This document shows positions 32,075 through 41,660 of a DNA stretch of 64,000 bases, in pieces. The first letter of the stretch is position 1, and each line of letters opens with the position of its first letter. Source of the stretch: Plotosus lineatus (Eukaryota; Chordata; Actinopteri; Siluriformes; Plotosidae); the NCBI GenBank assembly GCA_024760905.1, contig CM045731.1:57245125-57309124 (forward strand). The letters run 5' to 3'. The notes beneath the pieces were generated by a model. That model saw only the letters and a program-made list of their open reading frames with translations. It did not search any database and was not told where the DNA came from. Both the position numbers and the translations under genes were made by a program.

Positions 32075-33593
32075 ACATTTTATATTGTGATGAAGTTAAT
32101 TATTTTCTGTAATATACTGATAAAAATTAAACTTTCATATAGTTTAGATTCATTGAACACCAGCTGAAATAGTTCAGGTCTTTTATTGTTTTAATACTGA
32201 TGATTTTGGCATAAAGCTCATGAAAACCCAAAATTCCTATCTCAAAAAATTAACATATTTCGTCCGACTAATGAAAAAAGTGTTTTTAATACAAACAAAG
32301 TCAACCTTCAAATAATTATGTTCAGTTATGCACTCAATACTTGGTTGGGAATCCTTTTGCAGAAATGACTGCTTCAATGCGGCGTGGCATGGAGGCAATC
32401 AGCCTGTGGCACTGCTGAGGTGTTATGGAGGCTCAGGATGCTTTGATAGCGGCCTTAAGCTCATCCACAGTGTTGGGTCTGGTGTCTCTCGACTTTCTCT
32501 TCACAATATCCCACAGATTTTCTATGAAGGTCAGGTGAGGAGAGTTGGCAGGCCAATTGAGCACAGTAATACCATGGTGAGTAAATCATTTACCAGTGGT
32601 TTTGGCACTGTGAGCAGGTGTCAGGTCGTGCTGAAAAATGAAATCTTCATCTTCATAAAGCTTTTCAGCAGATGGAAGCATGAAGTGCTCCAAAATCTCC
32701 TGATAGCTAGCTGCATTGACCCTGCCCTTGATAAAACACAGTGGACCAACACCAGCAGCTGACATGGCACCCCAGACCATCACTGACTGTGGGTACTTGA
32801 TACTGGATTTCAGGCATTTTGGCATTTTCTTCTCCCCAATCTTCCTCCAGACTCTGGCACCTTGATTTCCGAATGACATGCAAAATTTGCTTTCATCCGA
32901 AAAAACTACTTTGGACCACTGAGCAACAGTCCAGTGTTGCTTCTCTGTAGCCTAGGTCAGGCGCTTCTGCCACTGTTTCTGGTTCAAAAGTGGCTTGACC
33001 TGGGGAATGAGGCACCTGTAGCCCATTTCCTGCACACGCCTGTGCACGGTGGCTATGGATGTTTCTACTCCAGACTCAGTACACTGCTTCCACTGGTCCC
33101 CCAAGGTCTGGAATCGGCCCTTCTTTCACTTTTTTCTTCCCACAGATGTCCCACTGAGGTGCCTTGATATAGCACTCTGGGAACAGCCTATTCGCTCAGA
33201 GATTTCTTTCTGTGTCTTACCCTCTTGCTTGAGGGTGTCAATGATAGCCTTCTGGACAGCAGTCAGGTCGGCAGTCTTACCCATGATTGTGGTTTTGAGT
33301 AATGAACCAGGCTGGGAGTTTTTAAAAGCCTCGGGAATCTTTTGCAGGTGTTTACAGTTAATTCGTTGATTCAGATGATTAGGTTAATAGCTCGTTTAGA
33401 GTACCTTTTCATGATATGCTAATTTTTTGAGATAGGAATTTTGGGTTTTCATGAGCTGTATGCCAAAATCATCAGTATTAAAACAATAAAAGACCTGAAA
33501 ATTTCAGTTGGTGTGCAATGAATCTAAAATATATGAAAGTTTAATTTTTATCAGTACATTACAGAAGATAATAAACGTTATCACAATATGCTA

Positions 33594-33605
<12 letters not shown>
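32075..33605 (-). mobile_element. Tc1-like transposon with long terminal inverted repeats
   Basis: About 190 bases at the left (32083-32270: tattgtgatgaagttaatta through cccaaaattcctatctcaaa) are repeated in inverted orientation at the right (33415-33595). This is the IR/DR layout of some fish Tc1-like elements. Between them, on the minus strand, lie transposase blocks. The right end merges into a TA microsatellite, so the exact edges and TA duplication are blurred. This family is distinct from the 41661 family. Confidence 0.88.
32330..33300 (-). pseudogene. Tc1-like transposase pseudogene (long-TIR family)
   Basis: From 33300 downward: a helix-turn-helix region (GKTADLTAVQKAIIDTLKQE, 33280-33220) and a middle section with frame breaks. 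32879-32586 is an open run with MSFGNQGARVWRKIGEKKMP, SVMVWGAMSAAGVGPLCFIK and FIFQHDLTPAHSAKTTGK, which holds the second catalytic aspartate. A stop replaces the expected tryptophan after TTGK (about 32592). The last part has VLNWPANSPDLTFIENLWDI with the third acidic residue. It is nearly complete but disabled. Confidence 0.85.

Positions 33606-33666
<61 letters not shown>
33598..33666. repeat. TA microsatellite
   Basis: About 34 TA units directly at the right end of the Tc1-like element, probably grown from its TA target site. From 33667 to 33894 there is AT-rich sequence without a recognised gene. Confidence 0.92.
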
Positions 33667-33670
<4 letters not shown>

Positions 33671-33894
33671 TTAGAAGGAAAGACACACACACACACTTAT
33701 GTACACGGCAAGTGTTCATAGTCAGACAGTGATTTGAACAGGTTTTATATTCTTCACTGCAGGTTCCAGATCCTCCTGACAGTCACTGCTTACAAATCAG
33801 TGATACAGTTGAAAATTTTTTGAAAGAACAAAAATTAATGAAAATCACAATTTGAAAATAATATGTGCCCCAATAAACTTTAGAATAATTAATG

Positions 33895-34045
33895 TCATTC
33901 ATTCATTCGTTCATTTTCTAAGATGCTTATTCCTGACTCGTTCCTGACTCATTTTCTAAGCTGCTTATTCCATGGGGAGGCTGGCACCCATCTCAGCCAA
34001 ATTGGAACGAGGGAGTGGTACACCCTGAACAGCTCAACCAATAAA
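33895..34045 (-). repeat. SINE/L2-like tail fragment
   Basis: The stretch ttcattttctaagctgctta, ggctggcacccatctcagcc and gtacaccctgaacagctc is the reverse complement of the L2-like tail that ends family A SINEs and related LINEs. The head is missing. Confidence 0.55.
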
Positions 34046-34092
34046 TGTACTAAAATAATATATTTTTTTCCTCCTTATAAAGACTTGATTAC

Positions 34093-34141
34093 CTTCAGAG
34101 AAAAACATACAGGTGAGCATCATCTGAACCCAAACATTCAT
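34093..34141 (-). pseudogene. Orphan Ly6 exon 1 (signal peptide) remnant
   Basis: The minus strand reads a 49-base exon with the start codon at 34141-34139: MNVWVQMMLTCMFFSE, then a GT donor (gtaatc) at 34092-34091. Length, phase and context (caccaagaatg) match exon 1 of the two Ly6 genes. No exon 2 or exon 3 is visible between here and 33600, where SINE and Tc1-like DNA lie. I infer a truncated Ly6 copy. The upstream sequence at 34150-34260 is only weakly similar to the intact promoters. Confidence 0.75.
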
Positions 34142-34369
34142 TCTTGGTGTTGTTGCAGAAGTTGAAATGTGAAGATGAAGCAGACAAAGTTAAAAAAGTG
34201 AAGTTGTGACAAGAACTCTGGTTTTGTATTAATGGAGGACTGTGAGTGGGAGAAACAGGGCGGGGAGGAACACAGATTCATAAAAACTGGAAAAAATTAA
34301 AATGAAATGGGAAGAAACATAAAAAGGTAAGATTTCAACAGAAAAAAATACTATTGAACATTTTATTCT

Positions 34370-34377
34370 CTCTCTGA

Positions 34378-34421
<44 letters not shown>

Positions 34422-34472
34422 AGAGAAAGAGAGAGAGAGAGATAGAGAAAGAGAGAGAGAGAGAGAGAAAGA

Positions 34473-34537
<65 letters not shown>
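34370..34537. repeat. CA and GA microsatellites
   Basis: About 20 CA units followed by long GA runs. Position and flanks (aaaggtaagatttcaac before, gctgacagcattgcatatca after) show that this is the fourth copy of the block at 6400-6690. Confidence 0.9.
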
Positions 34538-34538
<1 letters not shown>

Positions 34539-34683
34539 CTACAATCGACATAAAAGATGACTTAAAATTAACAAAATTTTCGCCTCCACCGCTGACAGCA
34601 TTGCATATCAACACCTAGTGACATTGTTAGGGTAAGTGACAGAAGCCTTATTAAAACTTTTTTTGAATAGGATAATGATGAGA

Positions 34684-34926
34684 TTTCCTTTCGGCTTTTT
34701 CCCTTTCTCAGGGGTCGCCCCAGTGAATCATCGCATGTTACGTCAGCAAAGTCAGCAATGGTTCTTTTACATGCCTCACGCTATAGACAGTGAGAGACAT
34801 GGCCGGCCTGAGATGAGCCAGTTAGCTGCACTAGGGGACAGTGAAACCTTGTGCAGAGTGGGACTCAAACCCTCAACCTTAGGGTCAGCGATCCAGCGCC
34901 CTATACCATTAGAACACCACTGCCTC
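34684..34926 (-). repeat. SINE family B, minus strand, internally shortened
   Basis: The reverse complement runs from the head (aggcagtggtgttctaatgg near 34926) through the B box and core. It ends in the LINE-type terminus: at its left end the plus strand reads ttcggctttttccctttctc and aggggtcgcc. The LINE 5'-leader block seen in the 21794 copy is missing, so this copy is shortened in the middle. Confidence 0.75.
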
Positions 34927-34971
34927 TTTATTTTAATATGATATGATATGATATTATATATAAGTGACAAA

Positions 34972-35290
34972 ATGGTGTAGTGGTTAGCAAGTCTGCCTCA
35001 CAGCAAGAAGGTCCTGTGTTCAATTCCCATCTTGGCGTTTCTGTTTGGAGATTGCATGTTCTTCCCATGGGGTTTCCTTCAGGTTCCCACAGCCTAAAAA
35101 CATGTACACTGGGTTAATTGACTGTTCCAAATCACCGATAGGTGTGAGTGTGAGTATGAATGGTTGTATGAGTGTTGGCCCAGCAATGGCCTGGATGTCC
35201 AGGTTGTAGTCTGCCCTCGCCCAGTGTCGGCTGAGATGTGTGCCAGGCTCCCGGCAACCCTCATCACTATTAAGCAGTTCAAGTAAATGA
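34972..35290 (+). repeat. tRNA-derived SINE, third family
   Basis: The head tggtgtagtggttagcaagt (A box) and tgtgttcaattccca (B box) is followed by a body with tttctgtttggagattgcat, acatgtacactgggttaatt and an L2-like end (cagcaatggcctggatgtcc, ttaagcagttcaag). This is the widespread fish SINE layout with cctcacagcaagaaggtcct after the A box, and it is different from families A and B. Confidence 0.75.
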
Positions 35291-35358
35291 ATTAATATAA
35301 CACAATATAATGTTATAATATGTACATTACAATTCAGTCATGTATTATCCAAATTAGT

Positions 35359-35754
35359 CTTTAGGGAAAAGACAGGAGGCAGAGTTGGAGGTAGCAGAGA
35401 TGAAAATGTTGAGGTTCTCTTTGGGAGTAACGAGGATGGATAGGATTAGGAATGAGCACGTCAGAGGGACAGCACATGTAAGACGTTTTGGAGACAAAGT
35501 CAGAGAGGCTAGATTGAGATGGTTTGGACATGTACAGAGGAGGGATAGTGAGTATATTGGTAATAGGATGCTGAGGCTGGAACTACCAGGCAAAAGGCCT
35601 AGAGGAAGACCAAAGAGACGATTCATGGATGTGGTAAAGGAGGACATGAAGGTCGTTGGTGTAAGAGAAGAAGATGCAAAGGATAGGGTGAGATGGAGGC
35701 AGATGATTCGCTGTGGCGACCCCTGAAGGGAAAAGCCGAAAGGAAAAGAAGAAG
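35359..35754 (+). mobile_element. RTE-type LINE 3' fragment
   Basis: A 396-base insertion with only the C-terminal coding end (MEVAEMKMLRFSLGVTRMDR, RPRGRPKRRFMDVVKEDMKV) and the standard 3' terminus. A perfect 15-base duplication, attatccaaattagt, lies at 35344-35358 and 35755-35769. The 113-residue frame is unbroken over its length, so this is among the younger copies. Confidence 0.93.
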
Positions 35755-35929
35755 ATTATCCAAATTAGTTCATCCTATAGGGCAGTGGTCCCCAACCCCC
35801 GAGCTGTGTCCTGGTCTGTGGATCAATTTGTAGCAGGCTGGACAAGAAATAATTAATTAGTTCCGTTTTATTTATTATCTTAGTCTGAAATATATTTTAT
35901 TTTATTTTTTTAAATCTACAGTTCATTTA

Positions 35930-36247
35930 ATTTCCTGTAACTGCTTAATCCTAATTAGGGTCAGGAGAGGCTGGTGCCCATCCCAGCTGACTCCGGGCGA
36001 GGGCAGAGTACACGCTGGACAGCTCGACAGGCCATTGCAGGGTGGAAGCACGCTGATGGCTTTACAGCTACTCTTGCTGAAAGTCAGCAATAGTTCTTTT
36101 ACATGCCTCACACCGTAGACAGTGAGAGATATGGCCAGCCTTTGATAGCCAAGTTAGCTGTACTGGTGGGGGTGGGGGATGGGGCACAGTGACAACCTGT
36201 GGTAAGTGAGCAGTGATCCAGCACCTTTACCACTAGGTGACCACTGC
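35930..36247 (-). repeat. tRNA-derived SINE, family A, minus strand
   Basis: The plus strand starts with the complement of the tail (gtaactgcttaatcctaatt), passes the core (agtcagcaatagttctttta) and ends with the complement of the head (ccactaggtgaccactgccc). Part of the region between core and head is replaced by a G-rich run near 36165. Confidence 0.83.
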
Positions 36248-36295
36248 CCCTAGAAAAATCTTTTATTTTGAAAATGACCGGATTCTGTCGGTTAC

Positions 36296-36745
36296 ATGTT
36301 GTCATTTGAACACGAACATGTAACTCACAAGGGACAGCGTGTAAACAGAGGCGTGTTGGACATTTTTCAAAAATTAGCAGGGATTTTGGTTGAGCCTGAG
36401 CCTTCATTCTACCAGCTGGTGCAGGATCACCAGTCTTTGCTTTGGGAAGAGTTCAAGCACTACTTCCCAAACACAAAGGACCCACGGACTGCCAAGGAAT
36501 TAATCGGTGAATCCAGCATATCTGTACAAGAAGATCAATTGCTGGAGATCGCAAATGATGGTGGCCTTAAAAGTACTTTTGAGCCAACAACTCTGCTGGT
36601 GTTCAGGATTAAAGTTATGGCAGAATAGCCCGCAATCACCACCACAGCACTGAATACTCTGTTGCCATTTCTGGCATCCTATCTGTGTGAAGCCGGGTGT
36701 TTTGCAGTGACAGCAACCAGAACAAAACAATGGAATAGAGTAAGC
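36296..36745 (+). pseudogene. ZBED/FAM200-like hAT transposase, C-terminal remnant
   Basis: An open run of 110 residues includes GVLDIFQKLAGILVEPEPSF, LVQDHQSLLWEEFKHYFPNT and the hAT dimerisation-like end IANDGGLKSTFEPTTLLVF. It stops at a TAG (36626-36628) where the copy at 1-300 reads on. The remaining conserved end (TTALNTLLPF, YLCEAG) lies beyond the stop. It is the longer partner of the left-edge remnant. Confidence 0.78.
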
Positions 36746-37068
36746 AACACTTTTCTGGTGTCATTGTCTCCCATTACCCCCAGATGAAGCCGTCTCATTG
36801 CAGAGAAACAAGCTCAGGGCTCCCAGTTATTTAGCGTTATGGTGAGTTAAATTTTTCATACACTTCATTTTCATTTTTGAGGTGTACATATCTGTATCTT
36901 ATTTTGAAGGCATATATAAGCTGAGGAGAAGGTGGAAGAAGGGAGAAGGGAGGAGCTTGAGTCTTAGCGGGTACACAAACATGCAGAAGCCTTATCTGAC
37001 GATTCAAATTGACAACTTTATTTCAGTTGTTGAAAAATAACATTCATGGAGTGTTTATTAATAATAAT

Positions 37069-38285
37069 TGTTAAGCCTGGAGTGTATGCGTAAGACCCAG
37101 AGATGCAGGAGACCAAAAGAAGGTTCAATGATTTATTAAGCACTTGGTACTGTCAATCACCGGAATATTAAGTCGAGAGAACTGGTCGAGCATGAAGCAA
37201 GAACCAGGGGTCAGAGAGAAAGCCGACGAGCAGAGTCACGGTGAAACCAATCTTCTGACATCGGAGGGAAGCATGCGACACCCATTTATAGCTGGCTGCT
37301 TTGCTGATTGCAGATTGGGACCAGGTGTGCTCAGCTCGGACTCGCCTACCGACAACCGCCACGCCCCTCGCCAGCACCTGCAATGATTAAGGAAGAGTTA
37401 GTTCCACCAGCCAGCACAGACTATAACAGTACCCCCCCCCCTCCTTAAGGGGCGCCACCTGGCGCCCGCCCAGACTTGTCCAGGAACTGGCAATTGAATT
37501 CGTCTAACAAGTCCGGGTCCAGGATTAGAGAGCGGGGAATCCATGAACGCTCTTCGGGACCATACCCCTGCTGGCTGAAGACGAGTGACCACTAGTAAAG
37601 GAATTGTGCACAGGAGCCGATCGTGCCCCAATACCTGGCTGGCGTGGGGATGAGTGGTTCTCGGTGTGCGGGGAGTATCACTGGCACTGGCGCTGCTGCC
37701 GAAGTGGAACGTGAAGGGTGAGGGGGCGGGGTCACGGCAGTGAAGTGAGTGGCGATGGCGTCCATCCTTCCGCCGAGCTGCGCCAAGCTGGTGGTTATGC
37801 GCTGGAGATTGTCCATCATCTGACGCAGGGTAGAGTCGTGTCGTCCCAGCAGGGTGCCCTGGTCAGATAGTTTCTGCCTAAGCTGCGCGGTCTCCGCTGG
37901 GTCCATGTTTCCGGTCAGAAGATTCTGTTAAGCCTGGAGTGTATGCGTAGGACCCAGAGATGCAGGAGACCAAAAGAAGGTTCAACGATTTATTAAACAG
38001 TAGGTACTGTCAATCACTAGAATATTAAGTCGAGAGAACTGGTCGAGCACGAAGCAAGAACCAGGGGTCAGAGAGAAAGCCAAGGAGCAGAGTCATGGTG
38101 AAACCAATCTTCTGACATTAGAGGGAAGCGCGCCACGCCCATTTATAGCTGGCTGCTTTGCTGATTGCAGATTGGGACCAAGTGCGCTCAGCTTGGACTT
38201 GCCTACTGGCAACCGCCACGCCCCTTGCCAGCGCCTACAATGATTAAGGAAGAGTTAGTTCCGCCAGCCAGCACAGACCATAACA
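37069..38285 (-). mobile_element. Short non-autonomous Gypsy element with two LTRs
   Basis: LTRs of 360 and 359 bases lie at 37069-37428 and 37927-38285. On the minus strand each starts tgttatagtctgtgctggct (second copy tgttatggtctg) and ends ccaggcttaaca, with a TATA-like ctataaatggg and an AATAAA inside. The internal part is only 498 bases. It holds a G-rich polypurine tract next to the 3' LTR (37430-37445), a scrap of chromodomain-region DNA, and a gag start. No TGG primer site follows the 5' LTR. Its LTR ends match the truncated Gypsy element at 8655 and the fragment at 46995, so it is a deletion derivative of that family. It sits in the ATT microsatellite of the right duplication unit. 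Confidence 0.9.
37592..37906 (-). CDS. Gypsy gag N-terminal open frame (truncated)
   Basis: 105 residues on the minus strand starting MDPAETAQLRQKLSDQGTLL, with a heptad-like coiled-coil stretch (LRQMMDNLQRITTSLAQLGG) and then a Pro/Ser-rich part. This is the usual N-terminal layout of vertebrate Ty3/Gypsy gag proteins. The start lies 20 bases after the LTR. It ends in DNA that belongs to the other end of the element, so the protein would lack capsid and nucleocapsid domains. Confidence 0.65.
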   Translation of the reverse strand: MDPAETAQLRQKLSDQGTLLGRHDSTLRQMMDNLQRITTSLAQLGGRMDAIATHFTAVTPPPHPSRSTSAAAPVPVILPAHREPLIPTPARYWGTIGSCAQFLY

Positions 38286-38322
38286 AATAATAATAATAAT
38301 AAGAAGAAGAAGAAGAAGAAGA

Positions 38323-38354
<32 letters not shown>
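38286..38354. repeat. AAT, AAG and GAT microsatellites
   Basis: Consecutive aat, aga and gat runs at the right border of the short Gypsy element, equivalent to 2598-2668. From 38355 to 38892 the sequence matches 2669-3240 and no gene is seen. Confidence 0.88.
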
Positions 38355-38355
<1 letters not shown>

Positions 38356-38892
38356 TGCCGGTATGCAGAATTTGGATTGTGGAGGAAGAAATATGGAATT
38401 GCAGATTCTTGTCATTTATTTATTTTTCCATGTGAAATAACTTTTTTATAATTTATTTTTGGGATAGAAAGAGTATTACCAGAGATTTGGATGTTATACT
38501 CATGTCATATTTTTGGCGTAGTGTTATGAGGAAGATGCTGATAAAGTTGCATACACACAGTGGATTCACATTTATTATTACATTTACAATATAAAGAATC
38601 AATGCCCCCACCCCCGGTCCGTGGTAAAATTGTCAAGCGTTAACTGGTCTGCGGTAATTAAAAGGTTGCGTTCTGCATGATGGCTGTAAAACAATTCCTC
38701 ATTGCAACAGGTGGATTATATAAATTTATACATTGGTGTAAATATGTGTAATATCGTATTTCATTGCTAAATTATCACATATTCACCTCAACACTTAATA
38801 TTTTCATATAGCCCCTTATAAAAATATAAGAAATTATTTAAGAACTACCAGAGCAGTATTTATTATTAAATACAAATCAAAATTACCATGTA

Positions 38893-39600
38893 CAGTGGCG
38901 CCTCGGAATCCAAACACTCTAGAATTTGAACAAATGAGAATACGAACAAAAACCCATGATTTTGTTCGTCTCGGACAACGGACAAAAATGGAAGTTGAAC
39001 TCAAGAAACGTACGAGAAAAAAACGAGACTGAGATGGAGGAAAAGTGCGCGACTTCCGGAAGTCCGGAAGTTGTTGATACTATGTATGTTCTGGGATAGT
39101 CCGAAAGTTGTTGATACTATGCATCACCCTAATAAAGCCGTCGTGGGGAAGTCTGGAAATTGTTGATACAGTACCATGTACTGTATCACCTTCATAAAGC
39201 TAAAGCTAGTGCTAAAGCACTAAAGCTAAGCTAAAGCACTAAAACCAAGCTAAAGTGCTAGCAGCGCTGTGGACAAGGTCATGAGCCACTTCTGTAAGGT
39301 TTTGAAAAGAAGGCAGAAACAAGCCACATTAGAAATGTTCTTCAAGAAAAGAAAGGAACATCCTGAAGAAGAATCATCCATGCGAAGTGCTAGCCAGAGA
39401 AAAAAATACCTTTTTTACCCTGATTTATCTGAAACTGTTATGGAAGGGAATCCGCTTTCCTCTCTCCCTCTCTGTTATGGAAGGGAATCTGCTTTCCTCT
39501 CTCCATCTCTGTTATGGAAGGGAATCCTCCTCTTCGCTTCCTCTCCAACATTTCCATATGCCAATGCTCACCACCACAAAGGTTAAAATTCTTTTCTTTA
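38893..39600 (+). pseudogene. Tigger/pogo-like DNA transposon remnant
   Basis: The left end cagtggcgcctcggaatcca follows a TA, as expected for this group. The open frame near 39269-39420 reads MDKVMSHFCKVLKRRQKQAT and EMFFKKRKEHPEE, resembling the C-terminus of Tigger-type transposases. The DDE core is missing between 39060 and 39260, where short gctaaagcactaaa repeats occur. Three tandem ttatggaagggaatc units at 39438-39530 follow. The right terminal repeat was not found. Confidence 0.5.
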
Positions 39601-39638
39601 TTGTTCTCATGCTTTAACTGCACTGTGTTTTTTTAGTG

Positions 39639-39907
39639 TGTTATGGTCTCTCACAAAAGAGTTGAGCATTGAAATGCTCTTTGGAGAGGAGCGTAGCTGC
39701 CACACGCGGGGTGGAGTGCTAAACAAACACACCTGATTCCATTTAATCATGGGCTATAAACACTAGCAGTGCTCTTCTCGGTTCTCTCTCTGGCTCTCAG
39801 CTCCATGTTCCACCAGTTCCCGCTTTAGTTTGATTTCTGTGTTTCTAGTGCTCTAGTGCCCGTGCTCCAGTGCCTTCCCTGTGAACAATAAAACGCACCC
39901 GTTTTCA
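39639..39907 (+). repeat. Possible solo LTR
   Basis: A 269-base stretch starting tgttatggtctctc and ending cgcacccgttttca, with ctataaacac (TATA-like) and aataaaac (poly(A)-like) in the order expected of an LTR. No second copy and no clear flanking duplication was found, so this is tentative. Confidence 0.3.
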
Positions 39908-39909
39908 TA

Positions 39910-41128
39910 GATGAAACAGGGAAATCATAGTCACTGTAATAGTGATGCAGAGAAACATGGAAATCAAACTAAAGCGGGAACTAGTGGAGCATGGAGCATG
40001 CATGTGGCATATGCTCTCGCCAGTAAGACTCTTCATACTTCTCTGCTCGAAGTGCTTGAATCTGTAATCAAAATTGTAAATTATGTGAAGACTCGAGCAT
40101 GCAACACTCGCCTATTTAAAGAACTATGCAAAGACATGAATGCTGACCACAAGGTCCATTTCTTCTACACAGCAGTAAGTTGGTTGTCGAAAGGAAACAT
40201 TAATCATGCCTTTGAATGGAAGATGAAATAAAGCTTTTCTTGGAGATTCAAGAAGGAAAGATCTAGTTCACTTCGAAGATAAGGCCTGGAATAAAAGGGT
40301 TGCGTACCTGGTGGATATTTTTGATTAACTGAACAAGCCCAATATTTTTCAAGGAAGGGAAACACATGTTCTTCTTTTTCAAGATAGTCTTCTGGCCTTT
40401 GTTTCCAAACTGCAGAACTGGCGTCGGAAAACCAATCTTGGAATTATCGCTATGTTTGAAAAACTTTGTGGAGTGATAGATGAGTCTCAGAACCAACTGG
40501 ATCAGTTCCTCAAGGATGAGATTATCGAACATCTTTAGTCTCTAGAAAAGGAAATCGAGCATTACTTCCCTGACCTGTCACAGGAACAGGAGGCCCTGGT
40601 AAGGAATCCATTTTGTACTGAAATTGATGTATCCAGCATCCCAGATAAAGATGAATTTATGGATCTAAGGAACAACTCTTCAGCTTGTGATCTCTTCAAG
40701 GAGAAATCCGTGATTCAGTTCTGGTGTGCTATGTATCAGTCATACTACAAAGTCAGCATGACAGCTTTATGTGTCCTTGACCCCTTTGCTTCTACCTACT
40801 TGTGTGAGGCACGATTTCCCACTCTTGTTAATATAAAAACAAAGAATAGGAAACGGTTGGATGTTGGAGATGACATGAGACTGGCTCTAACAAACACTCG
40901 GCCACAAATTTCAAAACTTGCTGCTGAAATCAGGTTGGCCCAATGTAATTTAATTTGCTAATAAATAATTACAAGATTCTTAAATATATTTTAAGATGTT
41001 TATTTTCCTCTCCTTCACAGAAAATAAAAGGAAAATTAAGCTGTTGATTGTAAGCCCTAAGTAAGGGGTTGCATGGGTTTCAAACTTTTATGTAAGGGTT
41101 ACGAGTGCAAAAAAGTTGGGAACCCCTG
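39910..41128 (+). pseudogene. ZBED5-like hAT transposase, 3' half with terminal repeat
   Basis: Plus-strand blocks: YALASKTLHTSLLEVLESVI and KELCKDMNADHKVHFFYTAV (40010-40180), VSKLQNWRRKTNLGIIAMFE-like DNA (40400-40460), LEKEIEHYFPDLSQEQEALV (40545-40600), and a 100-residue run (40659-40961). That run has RNNSSACDLFKEKSVIQFWC, FASTYLCEARFPTLVNIKTK and a natural end. Frame changes fall near 40200, 40440 and 40530, with a stop replacing Q at 40540. The right terminal sequence aaaaagttgggaacccctg ends at 41128 and pairs in type with the left end at 3684 of the duplicate. Confidence 0.85.
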
Positions 41129-41234
41129 GTGTAAAAGAACCATTCCTGAAAAGGAATTTTGATGTGTACCGTCTGTATGTCAAATACTGTTTCTGTGAAG
41201 TAACACAACCTGAAAAAGTCCCCTGTAAAAAGAT

Positions 41235-41574
41235 TCATCATTCATTAATTATTTGAACCATTTAATCGTTATTAGGGTTGCGGGGAGGTTTGTGCCCATT
41301 TCAGCCGATTCTTTGGCAAGGGCAGTGTACAGCCAGGACAGCTTGCCAGGCCATCGCAGGGCAGAAACACGCTGATGGCTGTGTAAATTCTCTTTATGAA
41401 AGTTGGTAATGGTTCTTTTACATGAACCTCTCACTACAGACAGTGAGATCAGCCGGCCTTTAATAACCCAGTTAGCTGCACTGGGGGAACAGTAGTGACA
41501 ACCAGGTGACAGTGGAACCCCCAACCTTGGGATCAGTAATCCAGCACCTTACCATCAGGCCAACGCTGCCCTGG
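41235..41574 (-). repeat. tRNA-derived SINE, family A, minus strand
   Basis: The plus strand shows the complement of tail (aatcgttattagggttgcgg), core (ttacatgaacctctcactac) and head (ccatcaggccaacgctgccc). The B box complement is degraded (gaacccccaaccttgggatc). Confidence 0.82.
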
Positions 41575-41660
41575 GGAGAAAACATGTAAAGTAAAATAAT
41601 ATAATAATTCTTAAAAAGTCTGATTTTTATTAGTAGTAGTAATAACAGCATACAAATATA

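Noticed and set aside
39910..40961. Domesticated ZBED/FAM200 host gene
   Set aside because: The frame is broken several times, hAT-type terminal sequence is still attached, and duplicate copies are also broken, so these are dead transposons.
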